Assembly: GCA_043760535.1 (NCBI GenBank)
Contig: JAYUOV010000121.1
Location: forward strand, 1 to 15,170
From: JAZKFT01 sp043760535
Lineage (GTDB): Bacteria; Bacteroidota; Bacteroidia; Chitinophagales; Chitinophagaceae
Reading direction: 5' to 3'
DNA length: 15,170 nt
Shown here: positions 14,023-15,170 of the stretch, piece after piece
Layout: every line of letters begins with the position of its first letter
Numbering within the stretch: position 1 is the stretch's first letter
Made by a program: the position numbers and the translations under genes
Notes under the pieces: generated by a model
What the model was told of the DNA's origin: nothing
The model's input: only the letters and a program-made list of their open reading frames with translations
The model's database searches: none

Positions 14023-15170
14023 TTAATTTTCTTGAGTCAAATGCCCCTCCTTTGGAGGGTTTTGGGGCGGCCTCAGCATCTCCCTTACATCGCACACAAC
14101 ACCGGTAATTGCAGCAGCAGCAGCGGTTAGCGGACTAGCCAACAATGTTCTTGCATTCGGACCTTGCCTTCCTTCAAAGTTTCTGTTGCTGGTGGAAATG
14201 CAGTATTTGCCAGCAGGTATTTTATCTTCATTCATACCCAGGCAGGCGCTACATCCGGGCTGGCGTAGCATAAAGCCAGCTTCGCTAAATACCTTGTCAA
14301 TGCCTTCTTCAATGGCTTGTTTTTCTACTTGTTTACTACCCGGCACTATCCAAACTTCCACATTATCTGCTTTCTTTTTTCCTTTTACAAAAGCGGCCAC
14401 AAGACGCAGGTCTTCTATACGGCTGTTAGTGCAGCTGCCTATAAAAATATAATCTACTTTTTGTCCTTTTATGGCATCGCCACTATGTAGCCCCATATAG
14501 CCTAAAGCCTTGCTGAGACCGGTTCTATCAGCTTCATTCACATTAGCTTCGGTAGGAATATTTTGCGAAACACCAATACCCATACCAGGGTTAGTGCCGT
14601 AGGTAATCATCGGTTCTATATCAACCGCATTGATGTTTATTTCTTCGTCAAAAATGGCATCTGCATCAGAAAATAATGTTTTCCAATGTGCCAGTTTTTT
14701 ATCCCAATTAGCACCCTGTGGTGCAAATTGTCGTCCTTGTATATACTCAAATGTAATTTCATCCGGTGCTATTATACCGCACCTTGCACCCATTTCTATA
14801 CTCATATTACAGATGGTCATGCGGGCTTCCATGCTCAGGCTGCGTATGGCATTCCCGGCAAATTCTACTCCATAACCAGTTGCACCACTTGCAGAAATTT
14901 GAGAGATAATATACAGTACTATATCTTTCGATAAAACGCCGGTTTGCAATTCGCCGTCCACATTAATCCGCATTACTTTGGGCTTGGTTTGTAGTACACA
15001 TTGGCTGGCAAAAACCATTTCCACTTCGCTGGTACCAATGCCAAATGCAATGGCACCAAACGCTCCATGGGTACTGGTATGGCTGTCGCCACAAACAATC
15101 GTTAAGCCAGGTTGGGTTACCCCTAATTCAGGACCTATAACATGTACAATACCCTGGTAGGGATGGCCTA
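14023..15170 (-). CDS. leuC: 3-Isopropylmalate dehydratase large subunit (5' end beyond window)
   Basis: Aconitase-family [4Fe-4S] subunit that works with LeuD. The reading frame is open to the right edge: from 15170 it reads GHPYQGIVHVIGPELGV, then VCGDSHTSTHGAFGAIAFGIGTSEVE, so the GTG at 15024 is internal and not a start. About 381 residues are visible and roughly 85 are missing compared with the usual ~466. Cluster ligands are present: one Cys in GSCTNSR and two in PGCSACLGMNED; further motifs are SNRNFEGRQG and ASPLTAAAAAITG. The family normally ends near GVVCDVREML. Here a further 16 residues, RPPQNPPKEGHLTQEN, are encoded by a GC-rich hairpin repeat and a short A+T-rich tail. It is upstream of leuD; the promoter is outside the window. 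Confidence 0.96.
   Translation of the reverse strand, partial: GHPYQGIVHVIGPELGVTQPGLTIVCGDSHTSTHGAFGAIAFGIGTSEVEMVFASQCVLQTKPKVMRINVDGELQTGVLSKDIVLYIISQISASGATGYGVEFAGNAIRSLSMEARMTICNMSIEMGARCGIIAPDEITFEYIQGRQFAPQGANWDKKLAHWKTLFSDADAIFDEEININAVDIEPMITYGTNPGMGIGVSQNIPTEANVNEADRTGLSKALGYMGLHSGDAIKGQKVDYIFIGSCTNSRIEDLRLVAAFVKGKKKADNVEVWIVPGSKQVEKQAIEEGIDKVFSEAGFMLRQPGCSACLGMNEDKIPAGKYCISTSNRNFEGRQGPNARTLLASPLTAAAAAITGVVCDVREMLRPPQNPPKEGHLTQEN
14044..14069. repeat. GC-rich hairpin repeat inside the 3' end of leuC
   Basis: CCCTCC TTT GGAGGG (14045-14059) has perfect 6-bp arms and is followed by TTTTGGGGCGG. On the minus strand it reads CCCCAAAACCCTCCAAAGGAGGGG and encodes PPQNPPKEG. This phrase and its nucleotide form are, as I recall, typical of a Bacteroidota repeat found at gene ends. 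Confidence 0.6.

Noticed and set aside
14023..15024. leuC starting at GTG 15024
   Set aside because: The frame stays open to the window edge and encodes conserved LeuC sequence (VCGDSHTSTHGAFGA) upstream of that codon.

Overview
The window looks like a chromosomal segment of a Bacteroidota bacterium. By gene content, protein style and the many short palindromic intergenic repeats I would guess Chitinophagaceae or a close relative, but this is inference and no marker gene settles it. Base composition is moderate to low G+C by eye. Nearly all coding is on the minus strand, so the window is best read from right to left.

Bases 15170 to 3149 (minus strand) hold a branched-chain amino acid cluster in the order leuC (5' end cut by the window edge), leuD, leuB, ilvE, ilvD, ilvB, ilvN, ilvC, ilvA. 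IlvA makes 2-oxobutanoate from threonine. IlvBN, IlvC, IlvD and IlvE then complete isoleucine and valine synthesis. LeuCD and LeuB carry 2-isopropylmalate to 2-oxoisocaproate, which IlvE transaminates to leucine. leuA, the enzyme that commits carbon to leucine, is not in the window. Downstream of ilvA come a DUF1905/YdeI-like protein (2573-3076), glycerol kinase glpK (729-2207) and, on the plus strand, a small HTH protein with a C-terminal coiled coil (129-482).

The enzymes are ordinary; the junctions between them are not. Most gaps in the cluster carry a palindromic or repeated element, and the elements differ from gap to gap. The leuB-ilvE gap is filled by three copies of a roughly 45-base repeat. 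The ilvB-ilvN gap holds a decayed four-helix-bundle (S23-like) gene, not previously callable as an ORF because of a stop codon and frameshifts, tightly bracketed by 21-base inverted repeats. The ilvC-ilvA gap stacks three kinds of repeat, one of which recurs at the left edge of the window. GC-rich repeats also appear to have supplied the last codons of ilvE and leuC. I see no novel multi-gene system, CRISPR array, tRNA, rRNA or intact insertion sequence. The most informative signals are the four-helix-bundle relic and the repeat-packed operon junctions.
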